The translations under genes and the position numbers were made by a program. Shown one piece after another: positions 23,423 through 36,883 of a DNA stretch of 64,000 nt (its first letter is position 1; the number at the start of each line of letters is the position of its first letter). The notes under the pieces were generated by a model that saw nothing but the letters and a program-made list of their open reading frames with translations, searched no databases and had not been told where the DNA came from. The stretch is taken from the NCBI GenBank assembly GCA_963969345.1, contig OZ017767.1:372001-436000 (forward strand). The letters are read 5' to 3'. Origin of the DNA: Turbatrix aceti. Its lineage: Eukaryota > Nematoda > Chromadorea > Rhabditida > Panagrolaimidae.

Positions 23423-26400
23423 TTTGAAAAAGCCAAAGAAAGGAAAACGAGTTGAGTTTACAGGTCACTGCTGCCAAAAATGCAGCTACAATTGCCGTAT
23501 TTTGTGGACTGCTGTGAACAAAAGCGCAGCGCTGCGCTGTGATCCGCCTTTTTTTCGATCGATGTTTACAAACCAGGATCGTACACAACAAAGGCCTTTG
23601 TAAAGGTCCGTGCACACAGCTATGTACAACAAAGTGGCGAAGTTTCGCATCCGCCTGCCAACGTTCTTGCATGTTGCGCACAATCGACTTTCAGGATGTT
23701 GATTTCACACCGAATTATACAAAAAATTGTAACAGTTCAAAATTCCGTTTCTTTTGAAAATTTCATATTCTGATTAAGTAAAATGGATTCTTTATGTTGG
23801 CATATTTAATTTTTTGGATTCGTTAAAATTAACAAAATTATAAGTTTCTTGATTAGGTTAGGAAAAAATTCCCGAAAATAATTTTTTTGCCAAAATTTTT
23901 GAAAATGGCAATTTTTTTTTATTAAATAGAGTATTTTTGGCTTATTTTATTAAATAGAGAATTTAATTGTGCTTTATTGAACATTATTTTCGAGCGAGTT
24001 ATTACTTTTCTAGTGCATTTATCGATACGCAAACTTCTTTTGATGGTAGCATTTTTTGGTGCATATTTTGTTAATTTTGATAATAAAAAAGTGAAAAACA
24101 TGGACTACTCGGATAAAAGTCGGGTAAAAACTTAGTTAGCCATTTCTTGGTGTCTAATATAAATAGTGTGCGGCACACGTGCAGTGTGGTCTGGTCATCA
24201 TTGGCCGTCTCAGTGTGTTGAATGGTTATTGTGATGATCTTCTTCTAACTGAACACAAATGGAAATAGATGTTGTTCGATGAACCCTTATATTTACATAC
24301 GCTTGCTTTTGCAACGCGTAGATGATTAACGTTTTATCAGGATCACTTAGAATGTGAACGAATCAAAAAGATCAACATGTTTCTGAACCATTTTTTTCAT
24401 ACGGTTCCTTTTTTTGTTGCACTTTTATGTATCTAACTTAACGACCTTTTATTCTGGTGTTAATTTTTTTGTTTATCATTGCTTGTCAAAACTGGTTGTA
24501 AATTGTATAAAAATAGTTTTTTTTGTTATCGTTGCCCGACTTGTTTACGTCATAATCTCGAGAAACCAGCATGCTTAGGCCCCTTGAGTGCCTGCTACCT
24601 GACTACCTGGCTGGCCAAACTGCTGATCTTCGGTTTTACTACGCGATCCTCGCGATCCCGATCTTACAACAATTTTTGAAAAACAAAGTGATTCGCATCT
24701 TCTAATCGTTTCCGCTGCCTGTTTGTCGCCGATCTCGTTTTTATGCAACGTAAAATATAAAAAAAGGCAGAATAACGACGTATGTGTCATTTTTCGCCCC
24801 TGCCCATCCGCTTTCCGGTCCGGCCCGATCGTTCGTTCGCATATTAATGACAGCTGTCAGGAGAGAGATTTTGATCTTGCGTATTCATCCCAGCGACTGC
24901 CTCCGACTGACCATCAAGAATTGTTATTGATAAGATGGACAGGAGAACAGATGTGTTCAAAATAAATATACGATATTTTTCGGTTCTAACAGCTGCCAAG
25001 CAGAGGTTTTTAAAGATCACCGCAATGTTGCATATATAAATAATCATGAACCCCGGGGGTGGCGAGCGGCTGTTTTTTTGTCAGGGCGACTGATTGTTAT
25101 GCCCAAGGCTGGGGGTTAAAAATAATGTTATTCAAAACATGTTTTTTAACTTGAGAATGCAACATGTTTTTACACTTCTTATTTTGAATATGAAAAAATT
25201 ATTTTATATAAATTTTTTAACGGCAGATTGCCGTAGTATGCAAGCTGTTTTATAATGCTTGTAAAAAATGTAAAAGTGGCCCAGTTAAAAATAATTCATT
25301 GATAATTTTTTTTTCAAAATTGATTCTTGCTGTGCGCAATTTGGTGAAACTTTAACCTAGGATAAATTATTCCAGATCGTAATCTATTATGATGTTATCT
25401 CGCTTTGAACTCCACCCTGGCACCTCTCCGATTTCCAGACTTTCAGACATCTTCACTCTCAGTCGGAGCCATTGTGTCTGCCGGAAAGTTCTCGAAAAAA
25501 GTTGCTTATGTATCTCGACGTATACGTTTTTGTTTGTTCATATCGAGTGTTGTGGACCGGGCTGGAAACCTCTTGGAACGGACAGAAAAGAGCGAGGAAC
25601 GAAGGGGGAAGCGCACTAGCTGACGTTGGCGACGAAATTTCTCTCCTGTAGCTTCCCTCCCCCTCCCTAACCAGCCCAGGCGGGCTACGGCGTTTTTGAG
25701 ACACAACAACAACAATGTGCAACCGCAGCTGCGGCAGTATAAAGGCCTGTCGCGCTGCGGCACACGAATTGTGTAGCAGTATGGATCCTGGGTCGTAAAA
25801 AATCTGTTACATCCCTGTCGTCTTTTGTGGTTTTCCTTCTGATATTTTTCCGTCTTTTTCCATGCTTTTTGAAGGGTTTTGAGGTTTTCTGTGTACTTTG
25901 GTCGACCGCATGGGATAGGGACGGGACCTGTGACGACTCGGGACAAAAATACTGCTTTGGATGAGTTATTTGTTCTTTGACTTGTTGAGTTGTATACAAC
26001 TGGAAGAAGTCATTCTTTCCTGTTGTGGACTTGATCTTTAGGTGCCGAGTTCAATTTTTTACAGTGTTGTGCTCGGTTTCAAATATGCATGAAGTGGGGT
26101 CTGTTTTGTATGATAATGTTGAGAAGATTTAGAGGATATTCATTCTCAAAGCTGTCAAACATTTTTTTGTTGTATTATACAAGTGAACGTCGTTGACAAG
26201 AGTGCCAAAATTGCCAAAATTTCAAGTCAAAGGGGTAAACATAAGCACGTTGAGACATGTTTTAAAATTGTTTTCGAAATCCGTAGGGGCTTTCAGGATC
26301 AGGATTTCGTGTCACAGAGGCAAAAAGAATCTTGGTTTTGTCATTCCTCGCCTAACAAAAAACTTTAACTCAGTTTTAATAAGTTCTTAAAATCGTTTTG

Positions 26401-28238
26401 TTTTTTCTTAATAGAAACGCCAAAAACAAAAAAAAAAAAAAACAAAAAAACTGTTTTGATGTACTACATAAATAAAATGATTTATTTTTTATGATTTCCC
26501 ATAAAATTTCACGCAATGTTTATGTTACATTCGGAGCACGAGAATCATCATTGACGGTGACGAACACAAGATCAGTTAGTACAAACTTCTCTGTACGGTA
26601 TTAATTTTTGTTTTCGAGTCCATAAAATTACGTCAAAATTTTTTATTACCTCTCCGACAAATGTAAACTTTTTTATCACCCTCTTGCGTATGTTTTTGTT
26701 AAACATATACGTTGGTTGGAGTTGGAGCAAACTTCGATCTGTGTGTGTGTGGCGTTTCCGTCGGTCATTTTTTTGACGGCGGCTTACTGCTTTTGCAGAG
26801 CATATTTTGCATCTAGGATTAAAACTTGCAAAAGTTGTTGCAAAATAATGGAAAATCAAGATGAATGACGACTTTTTGGTTTGTGCTGCGGTAGGATCGG
26901 CTGACACCCGAAGAAGTTGTCAAATAGTGAACAAAAATTTCAGAAAACGCGCTGCGTGATTGGCTTCTATTTTTTTTCTCAAATCAACGAATTTTATTTG
27001 CATCTGCAAAAGTGTGGTATGTAACAGCAGCCCCACCCTTTGAGTATTTGTAGGGTCCACGTATTTGTTTCCAGCTACAAAAAACATATTTCGAACTTTG
27101 CACCTGCGTATAGATTCTTCGCGAACAACTGCACGTCCGGCAAGAATGATCAGGCGTGGTCAATAAAAATGTTTGCCCCTGATACTGGTCTTGTCGTCAT
27201 CAATCATCCGCTTCCGTTTTTTTTTTATCATTTCGTCCTGCGTGAGAATTCTCTGAGGGGGTGCGATGGAATGATGGCGTAGGACACGAGTACCCTGATC
27301 GCCCAATGATTGTCGATGACTGTCCTTGTTTGGCAAGCACCGTGTCGTTTTTGCTATCTCTCCTAACTTTTTTGTCTCCCTTTCATTTCGATGAAAAACT
27401 TATGAGCAAAGTACAAATCTTGTCAGGAAAAAGAAGCGGGGACACGGTAGATTGTTATCTACTATCTCTGCCTTCTGTTGTCCTTCACCTGCCAGGCCCT
27501 TAATTTCGTGACCTTTATTTTCCGTCAATTGGCATGTTTTCTCATCGTTCTTTGTTGACGGACAGGCGTTAGCGATGGTCGAGTGCCCCGTGAGCAAAGA
27601 GCAATCAGAAATCATTCCGAAAAAGTTGACTGAGAACAGATGGGCGGCAAGCTACCATGTTCGTCAGTTGAAGGCTTTGTTTCAAATGATTTAAATTAAC
27701 AAAGCTTCTCGTGTCATACGACACGTTTTCGACCGGAAGTAGTATGTATCAAACAAAGCGCACGCGTATACTGTGACTTGTCGCATCGTATTTGAATCTA
27801 TTTGGAGAATCAAATTTATGCATTTCAGGTTGCTTTGTTTTGCATGATTAATAGTTGCCTAAAATAGGTAGCGATTTATCATTTGCGATGATGATGGGGA
27901 GTGGTCAAACATGAGTGGAAGATTATAGGTTATGGAATGTCGTGCAAAGAGGTAGGGAAATATGACGTGACTTTTTGTGACAATGCCAAAGTTACGAAAA
28001 ATGCAAAAAAAAATTCTAATTCGTTTCGGAACATTTTTAATAAGGCTCTATTTTTTTTTGTTCCAACTTTTATTTGTATTCCAAAACTTCAAATCCCTTT
28101 TGTTTTTTTTCCAGAAGAAAAGTTTATGTGTATTGATAGTCCTCGTTCATCTGTCTAATAGCTCTGTCTACGTGACGACTGGCAAGAAACAAAAAAACAG
28201 GTGACTGCAATAAGATGTATAAGGTCAGCCAGGCTCAA

Positions 28239-28272
28239 TCGTGTTGTTGAGATTACGCACACAACAACACGA
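28239..28272. repeat. perfect short inverted repeat
   Basis: TCGTGTTGTTG and its exact reverse complement flank a 12-nt loop. Too short a stem for a microRNA precursor; possibly a protein-binding palindrome or chance. Confidence 0.5.
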
Positions 28273-29580
28273 ACTACTGATCTAATCGATTCGTAAAACA
28301 AACTTTTTACTTCACCTATAGTTTACATCTCATGACAAAACACTATAATGGCTCATTGTTTACGTTGATTCTTGATCGGTCGTTCGTCGTTTTTTTTCAT
28401 CGATACCTCGTGCCACCAGTCAAGTGGCGAGCTCTACAGAGCCATTTGGAAAAATCGAGGAACACATTTATCTTTTGGATAAGTTTTATAGAGCATTATT
28501 AAAATGTTGTTATTCCCGTAAAACTCAACTTTATCTTCTGATGGGAATTTGGATGCAGATTTATGTTCGCATCAGGTTTCATTAGGTGGTACAAACCGGC
28601 GCAAAACTTTTTAGTCGGCACCTGCTGCAGAGTGAAATGGATCCTGTTTTTTTCATTGCGTTATCGCTTTGCCGCATTTGGTTAATTGTCTGCGCTTTGT
28701 AAATGAATGAATCATCATTTTTAGTACCACAGCTGAAAAAGAAAGAAAATTACAGGTGTTTGTACAGTAGGACCACAGTACCGTACCGTAAACTCTTGGA
28801 TGAAGTAAATATACTGTATTTTGAAACTTTTTACTAATTTTTGTTGGATACTGAATTTGGTTCGGAACTGAACCAAACCGAACAAAATTCAATTCGGGTC
28901 CGGTTCCGGTTTTGTTTTTGATTCGGGTACCCCAAAATAATTTGCTGTATTTAAAAAGCTAACGGCTTTTCCCGATCAGAATCATTCCGATCAACAGTAG
29001 CAATCAGTTTTTTTAGTGAAAAAAAGTTGACACGCTTCCGATAGGTGTCAATATTTCCCCCTTTTCCCCATTCTCAACCACGCGCTCACTCTGTCTTCTT
29101 CTTCCTCGTTCGGTTTTTTTCTTCGCCTTCATGCGACAGACACAACACCACGCGTACAATCAAGTTTCACATTGGTAGACGTCCAAAAAAAAATACACGC
29201 GTCACTGGCGGCGTCTGTCGCACCGTTTTATCACGGAATTGGTCTTTCCCATTGTTCATGTCATCTTGTCAATTCTGATTGAAAGTTGTGACTCGAACAA
29301 ACATGTATACTCAATCAGAACGATAGACCTAGTCGACAGAGATCACCTCGCTTGTCAGTCAAATTACTTCGCAAATTTTTTTTAACACAGGTGTGTAAAA
29401 CTTATCTAAACTCATGTATTTTATTTTCTAACCCGTAACAAATCATTGCAATTACAAGAAATATCAGTCTTTTCTAACAATTTCTTTGACATTTGGGGTT
29501 CCACGTTGGTGAATAAATGAGGAGAGTCACGTTGCTATCGTTCGTACACACGCACGCGTTTGCACTTTTGAACAAATGTA

Positions 29581-29610
29581 GAGATCAACAATGAAAGAAT
29601 TGTTGCTCTC
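29581..29610. repeat. short hairpin
   Basis: GAGATCAACAAT pairs with ATTGTTGCTCTC (one mismatch) around a 6-nt loop. Its GAGATCA/TGCTCTC flank is like that of the hairpin at 20814-20877, which may be coincidence. Confidence 0.4.
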
Positions 29611-31515
29611 ACAACGTGGTTTAGAGACTTTTTACGTCACAATATTTATGCACCAATGATTCGTTGATTTGTCATCAATAACAATAAAAAAGAAAAAGTC
29701 GCTTGCACCCAAACCAATAAAAATATAATAAACATTAGACGGGCTGGGTTCAGTGATTGGAATGTCGCTGACTTTTGGTCGACTTTTTTTGTGAAGATAC
29801 TAGTGGTAGAAGACTCGAGTCTTTGAGTAGAAGTCATTAATTTTATTCATTTTGCAAAGCGATGGAAATAGATTGCAGTTTTGTGTGTTGATGTTGTAAC
29901 ATTTTTTGGCTGACGTGGGTTTTTTCGGTTTGCGGAACTGAATAACCACATTGTCTGGATGCTTAGATAACGATACAACTAATTTTAGGTGCATCACCTG
30001 AGCTTCTACCTGAGATTGGTATAATTTAAAATTTTAAAAAGCTCGTTTGTTACTTAATTTTTAAGTAAAAACACTTCAAATTCAAAAAAAAATACTTGTG
30101 TACTTTTTTAACTGAACGAAATTTTTTTTCAACCGAACGATGTGCCGTCGGCTTTTATTTTTTGTTAATTTTAAAGCTAAAAAACTCATCAGAAACAAGT
30201 ATAAATTTCTGTAAATTTTTTATGCTTTTTCTAGATCAAAAAATTTCTAGAAGTTTTTGTGACTGTTTAGTTTTTCGAAAATACGTGGACATTTCTAGAA
30301 AATTTGAACGGCCAGACTGATTTGAGATTTATCTGGTGTTTTCTAACACCCATATGGCTTGGATCCAACTATATACCGGAAGCATGACTCATCCCCGTTT
30401 GACAAGTATCGTATCATAATAAATTTAACCCAACAACCATAAATTGCCATGACTATAATTCACTAAAACATGTATGCTTTTCTTCTCTCTTTTTTTTTAT
30501 TATGTGATAGATGTGATTAGTTGATCACTGGTGATTGCTTACTTACTTTTGACACGGCGACGTGACGACGGCGATAGGTGTGAGATCGTAAAACGTGTTG
30601 TCTGAGACGACACACATACACACACACACAGACATGCGTTTGTTTGGTCTTTGACGTTTATAATCCCGTCTATTGCCAGCCAGTAGAAGCGACAACGTGA
30701 TAGGCAACCACATGGCGACAACGCTGGAGTATTTGAAGAAACAAAAGAAAAAGGAAGATGATAGGTGATAAGGTATGTGCGTGTGATAACTGACTGATCG
30801 TAAAAGGTATGAACGTATCTCGAATATGGTAGGCGAATCGTAAGTAGTTTATGGCTCATTCGATTTGCCTGTATATCACGTCTGACTGTTTGTCTGTCTA
30901 TCAAGAATTTTAATTTGCCCTCTAGTTTGTCTATACGCTTTTCTTAATTATCTTCGTTCATGTACAGACAAACAAACACGCAGGACAACACCACTCCTAG
31001 CCGCCCAAACAACAAGTGAAGTCTTGCGAGATCAAAACATGACCACGAGGTATCGAAAAGGGGGAGGACCCTGGTCCCCTCCGGGTGAGAGATGTGGAAA
31101 AATGAAGAACGTGCGTACTGCCTTTTCTCTCTTTCCTAGCATTCAAACACGTTCTTTCGCCCGTTACTTTCCATCGTTGCGTTCCCAGACCCCTCCTTGA
31201 TGTTTTTCGCGTCCCCGCCCCCCGCCCAGGAGGAGAGCTTTCCAACTGACTACTTATTCCCCCCTGGACTGGGATCGTGTCATCCTGTCTACTACAAACG
31301 GATACAATACCCATCTTGAACCTAGGTGTCATTTGAGAACACTTTCCCTACTCACTCATTCTGTTGTGTGCCATTGTTAGCACTACCTACTGTTGAACAC
31401 CAATATGAGCACCATGATTGCCTCTTGCTCATTAATTCCTCCCATGATGAACGCTGCTTCGTTGCTTCCTCGTTTTCGTATCAGGTTGGAATTTTTTCAG
31501 AAAAAAGTGTTGAAA

Positions 31516-32376
31516 ATGACATCGCCAATTTCCAGTCAACACCACGTTCCCCGTGGCATCGTTACTACGCTCAACGCCGTTGGAAAGGGTCGGCTGATTT
31601 ACAATCCCGCTACTGGCTATCTCAAGGTTAGTTTTTACGGCGCACCTGGACATCGGGCAGATGGCTGACCTCTTTTGAGTCAACAATGGTGCGTGAGTGC
31701 ACTTGAGGTGACTCGAAAGAAGTCAGCCAGCTCGCTAAAGAAAATTTAAAATCGATTAATTCGAAATTGCATAGTTACTTGAAGCTTTATACCGTAATCC
31801 GAATAACAACATTTTTTACCTTAATAAAATTAACGTCAAAAAGTGTCATCACTGTTCTCAATCTACCGTAATCCAATGAACTTTTTTACGATATTTTTTT
31901 TGCAGGGCGTTTTGATCACCGAAAATGAAGACAACTTTTCCGTGACTGCGATTATCCCGGCACCTCTGCCCGAAGTTGATGGCCCTTCGACATCCGTCGA
32001 AACGGATGTCGCAATCGTCGACGGTGAAACAGGCGACCAAATGCTTGTTCGCCAGGTCACATTCGAATTCTACCCTTTTACCAATGCCCGAACAAACGCC
32101 AGACAACTCCGAATCCGAATCAAGCACTCGGCGATCAACTTTGAGACCGTCTCCGTGCTTATCGGTGACCGAGCCGAACTCGAAATCCAGCAACAACTCG
32201 GCGGCTCGATCGAACGCTACCTCGGTGGACGCTACGAGAACCCGATTGTCTACATCGGAGAGATGTCCATCTCGATCGTTGCCCAAGAACGCATTTCACC
32301 TGGCTACCGGAGGGAAAGTCTTTGCGATTCGTGTACAATTCCGATCGTTCAGCTCAGCGAAGACTTTCTCGTCTGA
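31516..32376 (+). CDS. unknown conserved-looking soluble protein
   Basis: Two exons, 31516-31626 and 31906-32376, joined by a 279-bp intron (GTTAGT...TTTTTTTTGCAG), give 193 residues from the ATG at 31516. That ATG follows a strong acceptor (GGAATTTTTTCAG ending at 31500), so either a first exon lies upstream or this is a trans-splice site. An in-frame ATG at 31393 would add 41 residues of poor quality. The product is rich in alternating hydrophobic and polar residues (NFSVTAIIPAP, VTFEFYPF, PIVYIGEMSISIVAQ), suggesting a beta-rich fold, with an acidic mid-section. No signal peptide, helix or family is recognised. Codons are good and the frame is clearly coding. A poly(A) AATAAA lies at 32738. 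Confidence 0.65.
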
Positions 32377-33434
32377 TAATTTTTCTTCTGGCCGAAATTT
32401 CTTTGATTGTTATTCATAGTACCAGTCATGTCACATAGTTTTTTTGACTTACGACATTAAAAACACAACACTCCATTTTTTATGCCCCTGACCGACCCCG
32501 CCACAAGTCACCAACCATCTACAGTCTTTCATATTATTGTTTTTCCTGGCTATCTCTCAACTTGTTATTCTACATTTTTACTGTGCTGTGTCATCTGATA
32601 AGACTGCAATATTTTATGCACTGCTGATTTTTTTGCACTTTTTTGCAGGAGTTGTCGCTCCGCAGAACTCCCACCGTTTCAGCCAATACTTGTGTCGCTT
32701 CAAGTCTTTTTTTGTGTGTCTTTATTCGTTAAAAGAATAAAGTTTATTTATGATCCTACAAAACTGCGAAGGGACGGAATCCTGTGCAAATGATTTTGTA
32801 CTCGACAAACTGCAAATGACCAGTTTAGATGTACGCAGTATGCAAACAATGGGGGATAATGACGATGAACTTCAGCTTGCGCAAAAAAAGGCTACTTATT
32901 TGTTAGCTAAAGACAGGGATCGTGACAGAAGAACCTGTCGCCCGGTATAGAAGCAAGTCATGAAATGTTCGATCGATTTCAAATTGAACGTAACTTTTAG
33001 AACATGCTTATAGATGGGAAATTTTTCAACAAGCAAAAATTTTATTTTGTGGAAAAATTCCATACCTGGAAAAACGCCAAAAAAAAGCGCAAAAATGAGT
33101 CAGCAAATTTAACGAGATGGGAGAAACACCCAAAAAGTCGCAAATTTTTAAAAACAATTTTTTTAATGGTCATAAAGGATGGAAATTTGCTAAAAAATTG
33201 TTAAACCCATAAACTTATTATCAGAAGCACCGTAAAAAAGTATATACTAAAAAAACAACTAAAAAGACGAAAAAAAGTTGAAGAAATATAAAAAAATACT
33301 TTACTTTTCAATTGCGCGCAATATGCGCAACTTTGCGCAGCACACATTTTCATATCGACCGTTCAAGGTTTGGTTCTTTCTAGGTTTTCAAGCTGTCTGC
33401 TTAGCTAGTTGGCTCTCTATCCGATTTGGCAATC
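32377..33434. other. 3' UTR and intergenic A/T-rich region
   Basis: Contains a poly(A) signal (AATAAAG at 32738). An acceptor-like TTTTTTGCAG at 32639-32648 precedes a 33-codon frame that could be an alternative last exon of the upstream gene. From about 32950 to 33300 it is very A-rich, with nothing recognisable. Confidence 0.5.
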
Positions 33435-35864
33435 ATGGAAGTCAATCCAGCCAAGGTGGTATCGCTGCTCTCCCAGTACTACGGATCTTCACCTGCGTAT
33501 CACTGTAGCTCTGCTGAGTACAACGTTTTCAACCAAATCGTCGGCTTTATCGATACAGCTGTCCGGGATTCTAGTGCGGTTGCAGCGGCCATTGCTCCGT
33601 CGACGGATAACCATCACGGTCAGCATGGAATACAGGCGGTCAACCAAAATTACGGTATACCGAACTATGGTGACGTGAATCGGCACACCGCGGAGGTTAC
33701 GACGCCACAACCGAATCATAAGAATCAGAATACTCGCTTACGCAGTTACGATCGTTCACAGCAGAACAACGTTGTCAGTATGAGTTTTTTTTTCATCGTA
33801 ATTCACACCAATCGTGAGTTTCAAGTTTGTCGGAGTCTGATCGTAACTCAACAAATTACGGTCAATTCTACCCAAAATTTGCTTTTTTTATACGTTTTGA
33901 TCACTATTTTGCTTTTCTTTTAGCTCCCAGATCCGGCACCAACACAACTCTTCGTTTCGTCTTTCCCCCAAAACACCCAAAATGCGACTTCCAGTATGTC
34001 CGAGCCCCCAGAATCCTCTGAATGCGAAATTGATTATATTCGCATGGGCGATAAACGGGTTCCGGTAGAAAAGATTAGGCAGGCAATTGAATACTACCGT
34101 TCCGCAAAGAAAGGAAAACGCACGCTGAGATGTATGAGTCATAGGTTTCGCTTCATCACGAACACGCATCACATGAAATTGCTACTTGACTACGAAAAAA
34201 ATGGCGAATGCAAGCTGGGTATGAGAGCCAAACAAGATCTTCTGGGTGATAAACTACTAAAATGGGTTCATCAGCAGCAGGCTGCCGGTATTCCTGTTTA
34301 CAACACAGATCTTCAAAATCAGGGTATCAAAATCAATGAAGAATCTGTCCATATCGATGGCTTTAAAGCCGGTGCTGCATGGCTTGCAAGATTCAAAAAA
34401 GTAAGTTATTTGACCTAAAAATGTTTTGGAACGATTATTTTTTTATCCAATGACCGTAAAATCTTTCCTATAGGCTATTTTTTGATCGTGTTTGACCTAA
34501 GATGCTCTCGAAATGATTTTTTTTAGCATCTCACCAAAAATTCAACTTTTGATCGTAAGATTAGTGTTCAAGACACTTTTAACCGTATTTGCCTAGAATG
34601 GTCCTAAATCGATTTTTTTTCTCTCGTACGATAAATAGTTTCGGATGACTATTTTTACCGTATTTTTTTTCAGGATAACAGCGTCGTAACGACTCATGCA
34701 ACCAAGAAAGCCTCTGATGTTCCAATACCCACGTTTGACGAGATACAGAAAATATCCGCAAACTTTGTACAGGAAATCAAGCGATACGTCTCCGATCTCC
34801 AGATTCCTCTCACTTCCGTCGTTAATGCCGTAGGCTATGACTTCAAAGAAGAAATTGCCAGTTACTGCAAGGAAGCCTTTGCGCATGATCGAGCTGCCAT
34901 GCGATCCAACGGCCAGATCTACAACTTTGTCATCGTTCCTATGCTTCTGGGTAACGGCCAGCTATCACCCAAGCTTTACGTCATATTGTCAGAGGCTGTC
35001 GGTACGTTTCCCAACCACGGGTACCTTTCAACGCCAAATCTCATTGTCCGGAACAATCCCAGCTACCTGTATCGTTCAATGACGACTCAGATGTCATTTG
35101 ACTGGTTTGCGACGTGTATTACGGCTTCTGGTCTGCCTGACAAGATGGTGGTACTGGTCGATGACGTTTCCGGGTTCAAGGAGCGCGATGACGTTGCAAG
35201 AGCCATTCCAGTGGGTAAGTTGGGGTCTTCGGGGTTTTATTGCATTTTTGACGTTTAAAATACATTTTTTTTAGGAAAAACCATCAAACTGTCCTACACC
35301 CCGAACTACACAGGGGACTACACCATGCCTCTCAAACAGACATTTACCGGTTTGTTCGCATCCTTCATTCGGCGAATAGTATCATTCATCGAGAACGACA
35401 ATATCGGTTTTGACATCTATCAACGCGACAACATCGTCAAGCTGCTCTCCGTTGCCTACCACCAATTTTGCGCCGAACAATTTCAAGGAATTTGGAAGAC
35501 GAATTGGTCTAACATGGGATACACCGATCCCGATCCGGTCGAGAATCCCCCGTCCAGGAATTCTGCGAACGAAGAAGCGCCTATCACATCCAATGATGCC
35601 CAAGCTGCTCCGTCAACTTCTGAAGAACAACCAGATGCCGAAGCTTCGCCCCCAAAGAAGAAGCGGACATCAGTGTCCAAACCAAGACAAAAGACTCCTC
35701 TGGATGTGTGTTTCTCCAAAATCAATTCCCATACCGAATGCTCGGTCATCATCGACACCCGTCGCCATACCGGTCCATGCACAGAAATGGCATTTGCGAT
35801 GTGTGCCCACTGCTCTTCGATGTTCTGCATTGAGCATTTTATCGTAAAACCTCATTACTGTTAA
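33435..35864 (+). CDS. Tc5-type transposase-derived host gene
   Basis: Four exons (33435-33777, 33931-34400, 34674-35214, 35275-35864) give 647 residues. Residues 1-114 are Asn/His/Gln-rich and unique. Exon 2 matches the Tc5 N-terminal region: a KKGKRTL motif, then HRFRF, then a CENP-B/Tc5-type helix-turn-helix ending FKAGAAWLARFKK. Exons 3-4 follow the Tc5/pogo DDE domain in order: LLGNGQLSPKLYVILSEAVG, VVLVDDVSGFK (D434/D435), LSYTPNYTGDYTMPLKQTF, then LFASFIRRI. The acidic residue of the usual QPLD motif is replaced (MPLK, K472), and the first DQSG-type motif is not recognisable, so DNA cleavage is unlikely. The C-terminus holds a nuclear-type basic stretch (PPKKKRTS) and a Cys/His-rich Tc5 C-terminal domain (CAHCSSMFCIEH). 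Four introns' worth of splicing, no visible terminal repeats, and intact frames suggest domestication as a DNA-binding protein. The exon 2 acceptor (TCCCAG) was chosen to keep frame. Confidence 0.8.
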
Positions 35865-35969
35865 TTTAGGCTTCTTTGATGTTTTTGAGTTTACAGTGCA
35901 ATTCAAGTCAAATAAATCGTTTTTATTGTATTTTATTTCAAACACCCGCCTAAATGAAATAAAAACTAC

Positions 35970-36264
35970 TTAAACAAGCCTTCTGGGGGCATAAGCGGGA
36001 TCATGGCTGTCGACTTCGGTGTTGGTCAAAACACGCTCCATCAATCGCTCATCGCGGTCTGCGATCCTCGATGTTTCGAGGTAGGGAATCTCCTTGTACT
36101 TCCCCCGGTACTTTTGTTCAGCGTAGACGCCAATTGTGCCGATGATAACCGCAAATGGAAATGCTAAGTAGTAACCCGCGCGTGCGCCTAAAAACACCAC
36201 ACATTGAAAACTGACAAGAACAAAAAATAAACTCACTGAAACGAGCAGCGATAATTTGCCACAT
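35970..36264 (-). CDS. SMIM12: SMIM12 (small integral membrane protein 12)
   Basis: Exon 1 (36264-36237, MWQIIAARF) and exon 2 (36187-35970) are joined across a 49-bp intron, giving 81 residues. As in animal SMIM12 (UPF0767) the protein starts MW, has one helix (YYLAFPFAVIIGTIGVYAE), then a basic RGK and a charged, helical tail with ERR/DERLMER-type text and a proline-ending C-terminus (APRRLV). Length equals the family's (about 80-92). Function of the family is poorly known; it is a membrane protein, probably organellar. The gene lies tail to tail with the Tc5-derived gene, its stop 105 bp from that gene's stop. Confidence 0.85.
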
Positions 36265-36883
36265 ACTGTACCGTAAGAATCAATCTTAATACAAATAAAA
36301 TACGATAAATCGCAACAAAAACGTTTACTTCAAGGCAAAACACATAATTTATGCCTAAAGCCTGCAGGCAACATGCACGCCTCCTTCAACTGACACGCAG
36401 GTCCATCCTTTGACATGGTCTTCAAGCGAATTAGATTTTTTGTGTCATCACAATTTTTTACTTATCCAGCAATTTATTACTCATCCAGGTGTTCTTTTTT
36501 CCTCTGTAGCGTGGTTATCTCATGATTCTTTGATTCCAACGTGACAGAATGCGGTCTGTCCGGTCAGAGCGGAAGGCATCGGGTGATTGATTCACAGGAT
36601 CTTTGTTTATGTTGCGTTCCGGTGTGCATGGTGACGCTGAATCACATCTCCGATTTTTCCCGTTTATTTATACGTTCGTGCATCGTGTATCTGTTTAGGA
36701 GTTATTCTTTCAATTTGTCAACTGCATGAGTGTTTATTGATTTCTTGCCTCGGGTTTAGGGACTTTGTAGTTTTTTTGCGTCCACCGTGTTCTGCTGTCA
36801 TAAAATGGCCAATGTTCGTTTTAGGTTTGTTTGAAGACTCCCTCAAACTCAACAATCCGTTCAAGACGTTTTCTACAATTGCG
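36265..36883. promoter_or_regulatory. divergent promoter region SMIM12 / snx-6
   Basis: A 619-bp gap between two divergently transcribed housekeeping genes, so it should carry both promoters. An acceptor-like TTTTAG at about 36819-36824 could precede the snx-6 start, compatible with an upstream untranslated exon or trans-splicing. Confidence 0.45.

Larger units (their letters stand above)
23423..31515. other. 8-kb region without a convincing gene
   Basis: All frames here are short, mostly start on non-ATG codons, and have unnatural composition. Seen in it: a TATAAAGG at 25738, an A-run at 26427-26446, a perfect 11-bp inverted repeat with 12-nt loop (28239-28272), a 12-bp near-perfect hairpin (29581-29610), a G/C-skewed GGTTCGG-type patch at 28855-28935 and a CA repeat at 30608-30632. 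It may be promoter or long 5' intron of the gene at 31516, since a strong acceptor precedes that exon. Confidence 0.5.

Noticed and set aside
25506..25999. Overlapping minus-strand frames of 146 and 104 codons
   Set aside because: The longer starts with TTG; both have Arg/Cys-rich, low-quality composition, no splice partners and no family resemblance.
29571..29612. bantam/miR-80-like microRNA (GAGATCA...GAAAG)
   Set aside because: The 6-nt loop and 12-bp stem are too short for a precursor and the first base of the seed is wrong.
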